Shown here piece by piece: positions 45,086-54,321 of a stretch of 64,000 nt of DNA. Made by a program: the position numbers and the translations under genes. Source of the DNA: Myxococcales bacterium (GTDB taxonomy: Bacteria > Myxococcota_C > UBA6777); assembly GCA_020632975.1 (NCBI GenBank), contig JACKEL010000008.1:266960-330959 (forward strand), written 5' to 3'. Within the stretch, counting starts at the first letter, position 1. Every line of letters begins with the position of its first letter. Under the pieces are notes generated by a model. The model was not told where the DNA came from and made no database searches. It saw only the letters and a program-made list of their open reading frames with translations.

Positions 45086-46540
45086 ATGAAACAAGTGTGT
45101 CTTTTGTCCCTTTGGATTGCCCTGTTTGGTTCTTGGCTCCCAACGGCCCAAGCGGAGACGCCCAAGCCACCGCCCGAAAGAGCAACCACGGCAACGCCCG
45201 CACAACGACGCCCCCCCACTCCACGCATACGCCCCGCGTCGCCAAAGAACGAAACCATCGAAGGCATCGCGCTTTACAAGCAACTGCTCAAAGAGGCCAA
45301 AAGCAAACAACCCTCCTCTCTCTTTAAGGCTCTACGCGCCGCGACCAAAACAACCCAAGCCCCTACAAATGCGAAAAAACATTCTTTTATAGGAAATGTT
45401 CGCATCATCAAAGCAACCCAAGATGAACTCTTTCTGGCCCGTGAATTGGATGGAACACTGCACATCTTGGCCCTCCCTGCGGATGCAGCCTCTCTCAAAA
45501 AAGGTGCCTCTTCGCCTTATGCAGCACTCCGCGCCAAAGCCCAACACAAGCTCAAGATGGAAGGGGTACGCCGCTCAGTAAACCTCCATGGCGCGCAATA
45601 TTCGGTCTTTCAACTCACCGCAACACCCGAAAGACAACTCTTGGATCGACTCTTTTTCTTGTTGATTATCGCCTTGCTCTTTTTCACGATGGTGGGGATG
45701 GGCATGACCCTGACAGGATCGGACTTTGCGCGCATCGCACAAAAACCACGTGGGATGATCGTGGGTCCACTCTGTCAGTTTGGGCTTTTGCCACTGTGCG
45801 CGTTTGCTGTGGGACATCTCTTTGGATTTCCAGCAACCTACCCCTTTATCTTCGTGGGGATGCTCTTGGTCACGTCCAGTCCAGGTGGCGTCACCTCCAA
45901 CCTGATGACGTATTTTGCAAAAGGCGACGTTGCACTTTCCATCTCTCTAACAGCCCTCTCGACGGTGCTTTCTTTGTTCCTCACACCACTTCTAATCGCG
46001 CTTTATGCAGCGGGTATCCCCGAAGTCAAACTCCCCTTTGGAACCGTCATCGTGCAGATCCTCATCTTGGTCATTGTCCCCCTTGCAACGGGCATGTTGT
46101 TGAGAGCCAAAGCTGAGTCGTTTGCACTTCGTAGCGAAAAATTCTTCTCTGCTTTGGGTGCTTTTTCCCTCATTTTCCTGATCGTTGTTGGCGTGCTCAG
46201 CAACCTCGATAAGTTCGCTGACACCGAGCGTTACGGACTTCGTTTTTATATGAGCGTTGCGCTACTTCCTCTGTTGGGGATGCTTTTGGGGGGAGCCATC
46301 TCAAAGCTGCTTGGCGTCTCCAACGGGCAAGTCCGCGCGATCTCCCTTGAAACGGGCCTTCAAAATAGTTCGCTTGCGATGACCCTTGCTTTGCTCTTGC
46401 AAGATCGCATGGGCGACTTTTACAGCGCGATGTTCTTCACCTCTGGCATCTTTGGGATATCGATGTATCTCGTTGGCGGGCTTGCGATCTGGCTCTTTCC
46501 CAAACTTCTCCCCCTCTCTGCATCTGAGCAAGAAGCCTAG
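45086..46540 (+). CDS. BASS-family (bile acid:Na+ symporter-like) transporter with periplasmic N-terminal domain
   Basis: 484 aa from ATG 45086 (GAGGAGG ten bases upstream). A signal peptide (LLSLWIALFGSWLPTAQA), a Pro/Arg-rich linker and a soluble domain of about 120 residues (FIGNVRIIKATQDELFLARE) precede the transporter. The C-terminal 300 residues are a complete BASS carrier of nine or ten helices, with LLVTSSPGGVTSNLMTYFAKGD and ISLETGLQNSSLAMTLAL, the two crossover-motif regions. Family members import organic anions with sodium. The N-terminal domain is not usual for the family and may be a substrate-binding or oligomerisation module. Confidence 0.85.
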   Translation: MKQVCLLSLWIALFGSWLPTAQAETPKPPPERATTATPAQRRPPTPRIRPASPKNETIEGIALYKQLLKEAKSKQPSSLFKALRAATKTTQAPTNAKKHSFIGNVRIIKATQDELFLARELDGTLHILALPADAASLKKGASSPYAALRAKAQHKLKMEGVRRSVNLHGAQYSVFQLTATPERQLLDRLFFLLIIALLFFTMVGMGMTLTGSDFARIAQKPRGMIVGPLCQFGLLPLCAFAVGHLFGFPATYPFIFVGMLLVTSSPGGVTSNLMTYFAKGDVALSISLTALSTVLSLFLTPLLIALYAAGIPEVKLPFGTVIVQILILVIVPLATGMLLRAKAESFALRSEKFFSALGAFSLIFLIVVGVLSNLDKFADTERYGLRFYMSVALLPLLGMLLGGAISKLLGVSNGQVRAISLETGLQNSSLAMTLALLLQDRMGDFYSAMFFTSGIFGISMYLVGGLAIWLFPKLLPLSASEQEA

Positions 46541-46619
46541 CCACAGCCCACCAAGCACAGTATCCTACCTTATCCGTCGCCTTTCTTTTTTGTGTCCCGC
46601 GACAATAAGGTTTTCGATC

Positions 46620-47681
46620 ATGAGACATACAAATCTTCCCTACTTGCGAGCCCTCTTTCTTGTCTTGCCCTTCTTTGGCTGGACGCTTTTTGCCAGCTCT
46701 TGCAACAACTCATCCGCTTGTCAATTCGATACAGACTGTTTCCAAGGAACCTGCCTCCAAGGAACCTGTCTCTTGACCTCGAACAACAATTGCTCCGCTG
46801 AAAGGCCCCTACTCTGCGGAGAAACCTGCATCAATCTACTCTCTGATCCCGCTCACTGTGGAGGCTGCAACAAAGCCTGCGCCGCAGGAGAAAGCTGCGT
46901 ACAAGCCCAATGCACCAAGATTTGCGCACAAGGACAAGCCCTCTGTGGACAAGAATGCGTTGATGTCACGACATCAGACAAACACTGCGGCGCATGTGGC
47001 CGAAGCTGCGGAAAAGATCAAGCCTGTGTACTTGGAGAGTGCCGTTGTTCGGGGACCTTGGCGTTGTGCGCAGGTCAATGCGTTGATGTGCAAGCTGATC
47101 CACAAAACTGTGGAGGATGCGGACGTGGCTGCGGAACAGACGAGTTTTGCGGTTGGGGACGTTGTGCAAGAGTCTGCCCAGCTCCGACACCCACCCAGTG
47201 TTTTGGAGGTTGTGTCAGCACCAATAGCAACCCGCTTCACTGTGGAGCGTGCGGAAAAACCTGCGCCCCAGGAGAACGCTGTTCGGGTGGGCAATGCGTT
47301 TGCCCCACAGGAAAGACCCAATGCAACGGGGCTTGCGTCGATCTACAAAGCGACCTGCGAAACTGCGGCGCATGCGGAAAGACCTGTGAAGCAGGCAGTT
47401 TGTGTGCAAATGGAGCCTGCGTCCCAACCTGCCCTCCAGCCACACCCACCACCTGCTTGGGTGGCTGCTTTAATCTACAAAATAGCGCAGAACACTGCGG
47501 ACGTTGCGGCGTAAGATGCCCAAGCAGCGCATCTTGCCAAAGCGGTCTTTGCATCTGCCAAAGCGATCGTCTCTTCTGCGACAGTCGCTGCATCGATCCC
47601 AAAACCGATACACTCCACTGTGGCGCTTGCAACAATGTCTGCGGCTCAAAACAAAGCTGTGTTGGGGGGGTTTGTCAGTGA
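46620..47681 (+). CDS. lipoprotein with seven Cys-rich repeats
   Basis: 353 aa from ATG 46620. The signal sequence ends in LFASSC, a likely lipobox. It then has seven units of the same Cys pattern as the NHL lipoprotein on the other side of the BASS gene (CGQECVDV-x6-HCGACG and so on), without NHL repeats. Extracellular disulfide-rich scaffold. Shared repeats with the neighbour suggest related function or descent. Starts 79 nt after the BASS transporter. Confidence 0.82.
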   Translation: MRHTNLPYLRALFLVLPFFGWTLFASSCNNSSACQFDTDCFQGTCLQGTCLLTSNNNCSAERPLLCGETCINLLSDPAHCGGCNKACAAGESCVQAQCTKICAQGQALCGQECVDVTTSDKHCGACGRSCGKDQACVLGECRCSGTLALCAGQCVDVQADPQNCGGCGRGCGTDEFCGWGRCARVCPAPTPTQCFGGCVSTNSNPLHCGACGKTCAPGERCSGGQCVCPTGKTQCNGACVDLQSDLRNCGACGKTCEAGSLCANGACVPTCPPATPTTCLGGCFNLQNSAEHCGRCGVRCPSSASCQSGLCICQSDRLFCDSRCIDPKTDTLHCGACNNVCGSKQSCVGGVCQ

Positions 47682-47703
47682 CAGGGAAGAGCGTTTGAAG
47701 AGA

Positions 47704-48072
47704 TTAGAGTTCACAAACCTTACAAGAGGTTGTAAGAAGTGCTCGAAAAGACGAACAGTCCGTTGTTTTTGCGACTTCCTCCAGACAAGTATTGAGTTGA
47801 AGCTCTGTGGAACTCGCACACTTGGCGTTACCATGTCCCAAAGGATCATCCAAACGGCTGACCCACAACTTCACACAAAACACTTGATCGTTAGAACCAA
47901 AGTAATTGGTAAATTGAACCTTTTGCTCCTCGGGTGCGGTGGCCTCAGGCTTACATGTAAAAGCCTTTTGGCAAATCGTCTCGCCAAAATATGTACCACG
48001 CGAAGAACCGCAGGCACCAAACACTACGCTGCACAAAACACTAAAGATCATCGAACGAAAAACCCACTTCAT
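47704..48072 (-). CDS. small Cys-containing lipoprotein
   Basis: 122 aa from ATG 48072, with AAGGAG eight bases upstream. Lipobox FGAC at the end of a short signal sequence (IFSVLCSVVFGAC). The mature part has seven Cys (TICQKAFTC, VFCVK, KCASST, NTCLEE, DCSSF, SCKVC). Converges with the preceding lipoprotein gene, 22 nt apart. No family recognised. Confidence 0.68.
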   Translation of the reverse strand: MKWVFRSMIFSVLCSVVFGACGSSRGTYFGETICQKAFTCKPEATAPEEQKVQFTNYFGSNDQVFCVKLWVSRLDDPLGHGNAKCASSTELQLNTCLEEVAKTTDCSSFRALLTTSCKVCEL

Positions 48073-48227
48073 CGCAAGGTCTCCTTTTATCGAACAAGGC
48101 ACTGGGGGCTTCGTGGTGTAGTGTAGTCTTTCTCTGCTATAAAAAACAAGCATCAACCCCTTGGGCTTGGTGTATGCTGCGTCATCGCATGTTCTCTTCC
48201 ACTCCAGCCTGCTCGAAAGGTTTTCCC

Positions 48228-50216
48228 ATGCGCATCTCCTTTCTGCTCTATGTGTTTTTCTCTACCGTCCCCCTCCTCCACGCAGCCAAAGTGGACCCCC
48301 TTCTCCAAGCTGAAGAAGCCAAAAACTCTCGTCACCCTGCCCTTTTGCAAGCACAACGCTCCCCCTCAGCAAAAACGCGCTTGCGTGCAGCCCAAGCCTA
48401 CGCCCGCATCCAAGCCCCCCATGCCAGAGAAGCCCTGCAACTCCTTGCCCTCGACAAAGATACAAATGTCCGAGTGATGGCGCTTTTTGGACTCGGCCAG
48501 CTTGGTTGGGAGCGCGCTTGGACGCGTGGATACCACGATGGTATCAAAGCCACGCTGCAACGAGCGTTACAAGATACACACATCCAAGTTCAGCGCGCAG
48601 CTATCGAAGCCATCGGTAAGTACGCCTTTGTCGAAACAGAGCGTTGGCTTGCGCCCTTTTTACGCTCGCCACACCCGCAGCTTCAAGAAGAAAGCCTCCG
48701 CGCCCTCTTTCGCACCGTCTATCTTCGCCAACGCCGCATGGCCCAAGCATCCAAAAAGCGCGCAGTGGTCGCGTTGTCCAAAGATTTCTTTGCGCAGTTT
48801 GCAAAACTCTCTCAAAGCCCACATCCTGCCATCCGTCGAGGGGTTTCGTACTTTTTCGCACGCATCAAAGATCCACGCGCGCTTGCGCTGCTGATCCAAC
48901 TCGCAGGTGACAAAGACAAAGAAACCCGTGTCTTCGCCTTGATGGGTCTGCGCAAACTTGGCTCTCCGAAAGGCGCAGCAGCGGCACTCGCAGCACTGCG
49001 TTCTCCATTTTTAGAACATCGCGTGGTCGCCATCCAAGCCCTCCAAGCGATGAAACAAGTCCAACGACTCCCCAATGCCTTGGCCCAAGATCCATCCGCC
49101 CATGTGCGCAACGCTTGGGTCCTCGCATGGCAAAAGAGCCCCAAGCCCCCTCTTGCCATCTTGCAACGTCTTTGGGAGAAAGACCCCTCCCAAGAAGTCC
49201 GAGCATCGGCTCTTTCCGCGATCGCTCCGCATCGTGACCCTGATACTTTTATGCTTACGTTGATCAAGATCTTGCACCAACCAGGCTGGATTCTTCGCGA
49301 AGCCACCGTCAAAGCCAGCCGTTCTCTTGGCTGGCGGAGGATCACCTTTTTGTCGATGGCGCTCCAAGATGCCGATGTCCGCGTGCGTTCCGCAGCGCTC
49401 TTGGCCCTGATCCCTCTCAAAACAACACGCGTCTTTTCGATGCTTCAGCGCGCTTTGCACTCAGAAGAACTCTCTGAGCGCGGAGCAGCCGTCGTCTTGT
49501 TGATCTCCCGCAAAGAACCCCAAGCCCAAGAACTTGCTTGGTCCCTCTACCAAAAGAGCCTTGCAGACAAGTGGATCGAGCTTCGCGAAGAACTCGCTGG
49601 ACACTTCGCCAAACAACAAACACCCCAAGCCACAAAGTACCTGCGTTTTATGTATGGTGATACCGCCCCATCTGTGGTCAAGATCGCACAAGAAGCCCTC
49701 AAAAAACGCGGCATCCTCTTGTTCCCGCCCTCACGCAAAAGAAGAAAGCCCAGCCCTCACCGTTATGCTTCGTTTGCCCAAGGCACCCTCGTCGAGATCG
49801 AAACAACGCGCGGCAAGATGGTGCTCGAGTGTTTCCCCCAAGACGCCCCTGTCCATGTCGCAACGTTTCTATCCCTCGTCAAAAAGGGCTTTTACAACGG
49901 GCTTTCGTGGCACCGCATCATCCCCAACTTTGTCATCCAAGGTGGCGATCCTGATGGAACAGGTTGGGGCAGCGGTGACTTTTCATTGCGTGCAGAGATC
50001 AACCCGCACCGTTTTACACGCGGAACACTGGGGATGCCCCGCTCGATGGGATGGGACACAGGTAGCGTTCAACTCTTTTTGACCCACATCTCCACTCCCC
50101 ATCTGGACGGTCAATACACAGTGTTTGGCCGTTTGCGCTCGGGCTTTGATGTCCTTGACCGCATCGAACGCGGAGACCGTATCCTCCGCGCCACCTTGCT
50201 TTCCCCCCGCAAATAA
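48228..50216 (+). CDS. HEAT-repeat protein with C-terminal cyclophilin peptidyl-prolyl isomerase
   Basis: 662 aa from ATG 48228 (GAAAGG seven bases upstream). Signal peptide (FLLYVFFSTVPLLHA). About 450 residues of HEAT-like helical repeats follow (VRVMALFGLGQLGWE, TRVFALMGLRKLGS, VRSAALLALIPL). A cyclophilin domain fills the last 160 residues: TFLSLVKKGFYNGLSWHRIIPNFVIQGGDPDGTGWG and FGRLRSGFDVLDRI. Some conserved cyclophilin positions differ, for example SVQLFLTH where SQFFI is usual. Likely an envelope folding factor that uses the HEAT solenoid to hold clients. Confidence 0.88.
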   Translation: MRISFLLYVFFSTVPLLHAAKVDPLLQAEEAKNSRHPALLQAQRSPSAKTRLRAAQAYARIQAPHAREALQLLALDKDTNVRVMALFGLGQLGWERAWTRGYHDGIKATLQRALQDTHIQVQRAAIEAIGKYAFVETERWLAPFLRSPHPQLQEESLRALFRTVYLRQRRMAQASKKRAVVALSKDFFAQFAKLSQSPHPAIRRGVSYFFARIKDPRALALLIQLAGDKDKETRVFALMGLRKLGSPKGAAAALAALRSPFLEHRVVAIQALQAMKQVQRLPNALAQDPSAHVRNAWVLAWQKSPKPPLAILQRLWEKDPSQEVRASALSAIAPHRDPDTFMLTLIKILHQPGWILREATVKASRSLGWRRITFLSMALQDADVRVRSAALLALIPLKTTRVFSMLQRALHSEELSERGAAVVLLISRKEPQAQELAWSLYQKSLADKWIELREELAGHFAKQQTPQATKYLRFMYGDTAPSVVKIAQEALKKRGILLFPPSRKRRKPSPHRYASFAQGTLVEIETTRGKMVLECFPQDAPVHVATFLSLVKKGFYNGLSWHRIIPNFVIQGGDPDGTGWGSGDFSLRAEINPHRFTRGTLGMPRSMGWDTGSVQLFLTHISTPHLDGQYTVFGRLRSGFDVLDRIERGDRILRATLLSPRK

Positions 50217-50253
50217 GCCCAAACCGCTCGCCCCTGCCCCTCTTGCCCCTCTC

Positions 50254-51021
50254 TTAATGCTTGACCAAAGAAGCTTTCTTTTCCAAAAGCCCGGGATGTT
50301 CGCCACAATAGCGCAAGCCTTCGTCGAGCACTTCGATGGCTTGCTCAACGTCGTTGGCGCGCACAAGAACATCCGCCAATGTCGCGTAAGCATCGGGATT
50401 TTCAGGAGCGATCTTCAACGTGCTTTCAAAAGCAGCTACCGCTTGTGACAACAAGTTGCGTTGAACGTAGGTGATCCCCAAAGCATAGTGTGCTTCGTAG
50501 CTATCAGGCTTTTGTTGGATCGCCTTTTTCAGCTGCTCTGCGGCCTCTTCATAGCGTCGATCTTGCCCCAAAAGGCGACCATAATTGAATGTCACGATAA
50601 AGTCGTTTGAGTGAAGCGAAGCGGCTTTTTCTGCGCAAGCCAGGGCCTCTGCAAGCTGACCGCGGATCTCATACAACAGACCTTTGATCGCAAAAACCGT
50701 CGCATTCTCGGGGTCCAGACGCTCTGCACCAAACAAGTAATTTTCAGCGTCTTGCAGCTTCCCCAAAAAGATGGAAACCCGCGCCAGTCCCAACAACGCA
50801 TCCACTTCCAACGGGCACGCCTGCACAACGCGCAACAACAGCTCCACAGCTTTTTGCACATCATTGCTTTCGAGCAGCATCAGGCCTTGGCGCAAGCTGC
50901 CCTCGATGTCGAAACCTTCGATGGCTGCGGCTTCGCGGTAAAGTGCCATCGCCGTGTCCACATCGCGGGCTTTTGCAGCCTCTTGTGCACGCTCGCGAAG
51001 TTCTTTGATTTGATCAGACAT
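50254..51021 (-). CDS. TPR-repeat protein (short paralogue)
   Basis: 255 aa from ATG 51021; a TTG at 51039 is in frame. Five or six tetratricopeptide repeats, for example EAHYALGITYVQRNLLSQAVAAFESTLKIAP. No signal peptide, so cytoplasmic. Strongly similar to the longer TPR protein at the start of the operon (VDALLGLARVSIFLGKLQDAE against DADALLGLARISMFVGKMEEAE). It follows the methyltransferase gene by 45 nt, and probably acts as a partner for it. Confidence 0.85.
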   Translation of the reverse strand: MSDQIKELRERAQEAAKARDVDTAMALYREAAAIEGFDIEGSLRQGLMLLESNDVQKAVELLLRVVQACPLEVDALLGLARVSIFLGKLQDAENYLFGAERLDPENATVFAIKGLLYEIRGQLAEALACAEKAASLHSNDFIVTFNYGRLLGQDRRYEEAAEQLKKAIQQKPDSYEAHYALGITYVQRNLLSQAVAAFESTLKIAPENPDAYATLADVLVRANDVEQAIEVLDEGLRYCGEHPGLLEKKASLVKH

Positions 51022-51066
51022 TCTCTTCTCTTTCTTCAAGAAAAAGGAACCATAGGTATCAGGCTT

Positions 51067-52593
51067 TTAAGCAATCCCAACCTTTTGCAAGGCAGGCAGT
51101 GTGTTTTGCGCGAAGTCATCGGCAAGTTCACGCAACCAAGCTAGATTCTCTTCTTCTGTTTGCAAGCTCACGTTATCTTTGATCAGCGTGTGTCCTTGGG
51201 AAGAAAGCTCGCCCCACACGAAGCTCACAGGGTCTTTTTGTTCCAACTCCGCGCGCAACAAAAGCTGCGAGACGCGACTCAAAAAGACGGGTCCTCCAGT
51301 CATGGGCGAAGCCAGATAATTAAACTGGCCTACAAAACGCGAGCGTTGCATACACATCGCATTAAATCGATCCGCGCTGTCTTTGCGCGTCGCATAGCCA
51401 TGCTCAGAAAGAAGGGGCTGTGTATAACCAAGACCCGTCAAAAGCCGCACAGCTTGGTGAACTTGGCTGGCTTCGACATCCTTGGCCTGCATCATCGCGA
51501 CCAGATCGCCGAGTGTTGCGGTCTTTTCTGCAAGAAAGTCGATGATGGGCTCATACACATGCGCCAAAAGCGTCAAGACACCAATGGAAAAGCGATGCTC
51601 CAAAGAGACCGTATTGCGGGCCACTGCAAGCGCAAAAGGCACGCGATAAAGCCTTTCCATCTGCTCACCATCAGGAAGCGGAAAAAGGCCACGCGCAAAG
51701 ATGTCTTTGCGAAAACGTCGATTGACATAAAAGTCCCGTAGGTCCTCACGAAAAGGAACATCTTGGATCGCAGCAAGCTCATCAATGGCGCTGTTGTGGA
51801 GATTCAAAAAGTCGAGTTGATCGAGCTGTGTCGCAGGCCCAAGATAGCTGAGTTTGGCCTCTGCAAGCTCGCGCGCCACTTGGCTAAAGTGCATGGGTTG
51901 CCAGTCCGCGTTGAGGTATTCATGCGGAAGGTAGTGGAGATCAGAGCCTTCGATATCGCTGATCCACTGTCTAGCAGCGGGGTTTGTTTCAAAAAAGCGG
52001 ATATCGTTGTTGGCGAGGGCTTTGATCTCGCGATAAGCATCTTCGACCTTTTGCGGCCAAGTGCTCGCGTTGGAACGCTGCGCAAACTGTACCATCAGGT
52101 GACGCATGGGCATCAGCGGCGCCCACCCAGGCAAGGTGTTGTAGCTGATATACACGACACCACCGGGCTTTAGCTTCTTTTCAATAAAGGCTTGGATGGC
52201 CTTGCGCTCGCGTTCCGCCACCCACGAGTACACGCCATGCAACACGATGTAATCGAAGGTTGGGAGATCCGCCTTTGCGAAGTCTTGGAAGCTATCGTCG
52301 TAAAAGTCCACATTCTGAAGCCCTGCTTCTTGGACCACATAACGCGCTGTCGAAACGTGATGAGGATTAAAGTCATTGGCATAAAACTCACCATGCGGAT
52401 TGGCCGCAGCCAACACACTGGTCGTCATCCCATGACCACAACCCAACTCACAAAAAGTAAAGCCCTCTTCTTCTCGCAACGGGAGATACCCTCGACACAA
52501 CGCCGCATAATCGAGCAACATCGGTGTCATCTCACGATAGACCCCGTAAGTGTATGTCACATCCGTTCGATAACCGTTCGACCACGTCGTCAT
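51067..52593 (-). CDS. SAM-dependent methyltransferase with regulatory domain (PKMT-type)
   Basis: 508 aa from ATG 52593; the open frame extends to 52734 but without a good start. N-terminal class I methyltransferase fold: motif I FCELGCGHGMTTSVLA (about residues 48-62), YANDFNP, and IVLHGVYSWV. Then comes a methyltransferase regulatory domain of the type found in rickettsial outer-membrane protein-lysine methyltransferases (WQPMHFSQVARELAEAKLSYLG). A C-terminal winged-helix-like region follows. Flanked by two TPR genes on the same strand. A protein-lysine substrate is likely from family knowledge but is not proven here. Confidence 0.85.
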   Translation of the reverse strand: MTTWSNGYRTDVTYTYGVYREMTPMLLDYAALCRGYLPLREEEGFTFCELGCGHGMTTSVLAAANPHGEFYANDFNPHHVSTARYVVQEAGLQNVDFYDDSFQDFAKADLPTFDYIVLHGVYSWVAERERKAIQAFIEKKLKPGGVVYISYNTLPGWAPLMPMRHLMVQFAQRSNASTWPQKVEDAYREIKALANNDIRFFETNPAARQWISDIEGSDLHYLPHEYLNADWQPMHFSQVARELAEAKLSYLGPATQLDQLDFLNLHNSAIDELAAIQDVPFREDLRDFYVNRRFRKDIFARGLFPLPDGEQMERLYRVPFALAVARNTVSLEHRFSIGVLTLLAHVYEPIIDFLAEKTATLGDLVAMMQAKDVEASQVHQAVRLLTGLGYTQPLLSEHGYATRKDSADRFNAMCMQRSRFVGQFNYLASPMTGGPVFLSRVSQLLLRAELEQKDPVSFVWGELSSQGHTLIKDNVSLQTEEENLAWLRELADDFAQNTLPALQKVGIA

Positions 52594-52688
52594 GCCAACT
52601 TGTACCTTTCTCATCCTCACCGTCAATCGGGAGGTTGCGCGCTCCACATGAACAAGACATCTGCTGCGAGAAGAAGGGAGGTGCTGCT

Positions 52689-54071
52689 TTATTCGTCTGA
52701 ATCGTCTTTGGCTTTGCCGCGTCGAGCATCCCACATCATTGAAGAGATCGCGAGATTCATCTTGAGGGCGTCTGTATCCGAGAACAACGTCTGCTGAAGA
52801 TGTTGCAACTCATCCCAAGCCTCGTTGTCTTGGGGAACACGCTGCTCCAGATCTTTCAAGATGTCGCGTGCACGGGGTGTTCGGTTGTCTTTCACATAAG
52901 CCAAAGCCAAGTTGTACGCAGGGCGGAACTCATCTGCTGGCGCCCGCTCGACGGCTTTTTCGAGAATCGAGATCGCTTCCTTGGTCTTGATCGGTTCATC
53001 TTGGCGCAACAACACAAGCCCCAAGTTACACCAAGGGCGGACGTCATTTGGCGCAAGATCCGCAGCTTTGCGCAACTCAGCTTCCGCTTTGTCGAGCTGG
53101 TTAAGGACTTCGTACAGGTTGCCAAGGTTGTAGTGCGCCTGCCAGTTGTTGGGCTCGAAAGTAAGGACTTGTTTGGCCGCAGCTTCGCTCTTTTCGAGGT
53201 CTTGGGTCAAGATATACAAGTTGGCGAGGTTGAGCCAAGCTTGCGCGTATGTGGGAAGCTGCTTGGTGATCTTCTCGAAGTATTCGACAGCATTGGCGAT
53301 CTTGTTGACCCCAACACATACAACAGCGGCCTTTTCCAACAACGCGGGGTGCTCGCCACACTCATTCATCCCCGCATTGAGTACATACAACGCCATATCT
53401 GGATCGTGATTTCGCAACAACACGTCAGCCAACGTCGCGTACACATCGAGGTTTTTGGGTGCGATCTTCATCGCTTGGTTCAGTGCTGCCGCAGCTTCCT
53501 TGTGCATCCCATTCATCGTCAATGTGGTGCCAAGGGTATAAAAGGCCGCATAGTTGTGGGGTTCGATCTCTGTGGACCGCAAAAGGTAGGGCAACGCTTC
53601 GTCATACTGACCCACCAAAGCCAAGACGCGACCGTAATTATACACAGGAAGAAACTCGTCAGGGCTTAGCTCAGCCCCTTTCTGCATCTCTGAAACAGCC
53701 TTGTCTGCTTGGTTTTTGGCTTCTGCCAACAAACCAAACAAGGTGTAGACCATCCCCTCACCTGGAGCCACCCGCAAAGCCCCTGTTGCATAGGCTTCGG
53801 CTTCCTCCATCTTGCCCACAAACATCGAGATCCGCGCCAAACCCAACAACGCATCTGCATCTGTGGGGTTGGCATCAAGAATCTTGAGATAAAGCTCGGT
53901 CGCTTCGGGGACTTGATCATCTCGAAGGTGTTGATTGGCACGTTTGACAAGTGCCTCTAAGTTGATCCCCTCTTGGGCTGCCGCCTGTAAAAAGAGCGCT
54001 CGTGCGCCTTCTGCATCGCGAGCCTTCAATTTTTCCATGGCCTGCTGCTTCAACTCAGACTGATTGGACAT
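52689..54071 (-). CDS. TPR-repeat protein (long paralogue)
   Basis: 460 aa from ATG 54071, six bases after AGGAG; the ATG at 54077 is too close. Ten or so TPR units, for example WQAHYNLGNLYEVLNQLDKAEAELRKAADLAP. Cytoplasmic, acidic C-terminus (GKAKDDSDE). First gene of the TPR / methyltransferase / TPR operon; paralogous to the last gene. A scaffold for the methyltransferase or its substrate is a reasonable guess. Confidence 0.87.
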   Translation of the reverse strand: MSNQSELKQQAMEKLKARDAEGARALFLQAAAQEGINLEALVKRANQHLRDDQVPEATELYLKILDANPTDADALLGLARISMFVGKMEEAEAYATGALRVAPGEGMVYTLFGLLAEAKNQADKAVSEMQKGAELSPDEFLPVYNYGRVLALVGQYDEALPYLLRSTEIEPHNYAAFYTLGTTLTMNGMHKEAAAALNQAMKIAPKNLDVYATLADVLLRNHDPDMALYVLNAGMNECGEHPALLEKAAVVCVGVNKIANAVEYFEKITKQLPTYAQAWLNLANLYILTQDLEKSEAAAKQVLTFEPNNWQAHYNLGNLYEVLNQLDKAEAELRKAADLAPNDVRPWCNLGLVLLRQDEPIKTKEAISILEKAVERAPADEFRPAYNLALAYVKDNRTPRARDILKDLEQRVPQDNEAWDELQHLQQTLFSDTDALKMNLAISSMMWDARRGKAKDDSDE

Positions 54072-54321
54072 CCACATCTCCTGTCGTAAGGGACAGCACC
54101 ATGCCCGCTTTCAACCCCTCTTGTTGCTTGGTCGTCGCCTCAAAGATGAAAGACCGAGCTGTCGAGCTGTGTGCTGATTTTGAAAACAAGAAACCACGCA
54201 ATACGATGCCACAAGAAACCGTGATTGGCCGTGTTGTAGCACATCCGTGGCAAGGAAAGAAAGGGGAAACCGAGAGATTCAAAAGGGCGGGAGAAACGAA
54301 CAAACAGAGGAAGAAATCGGC

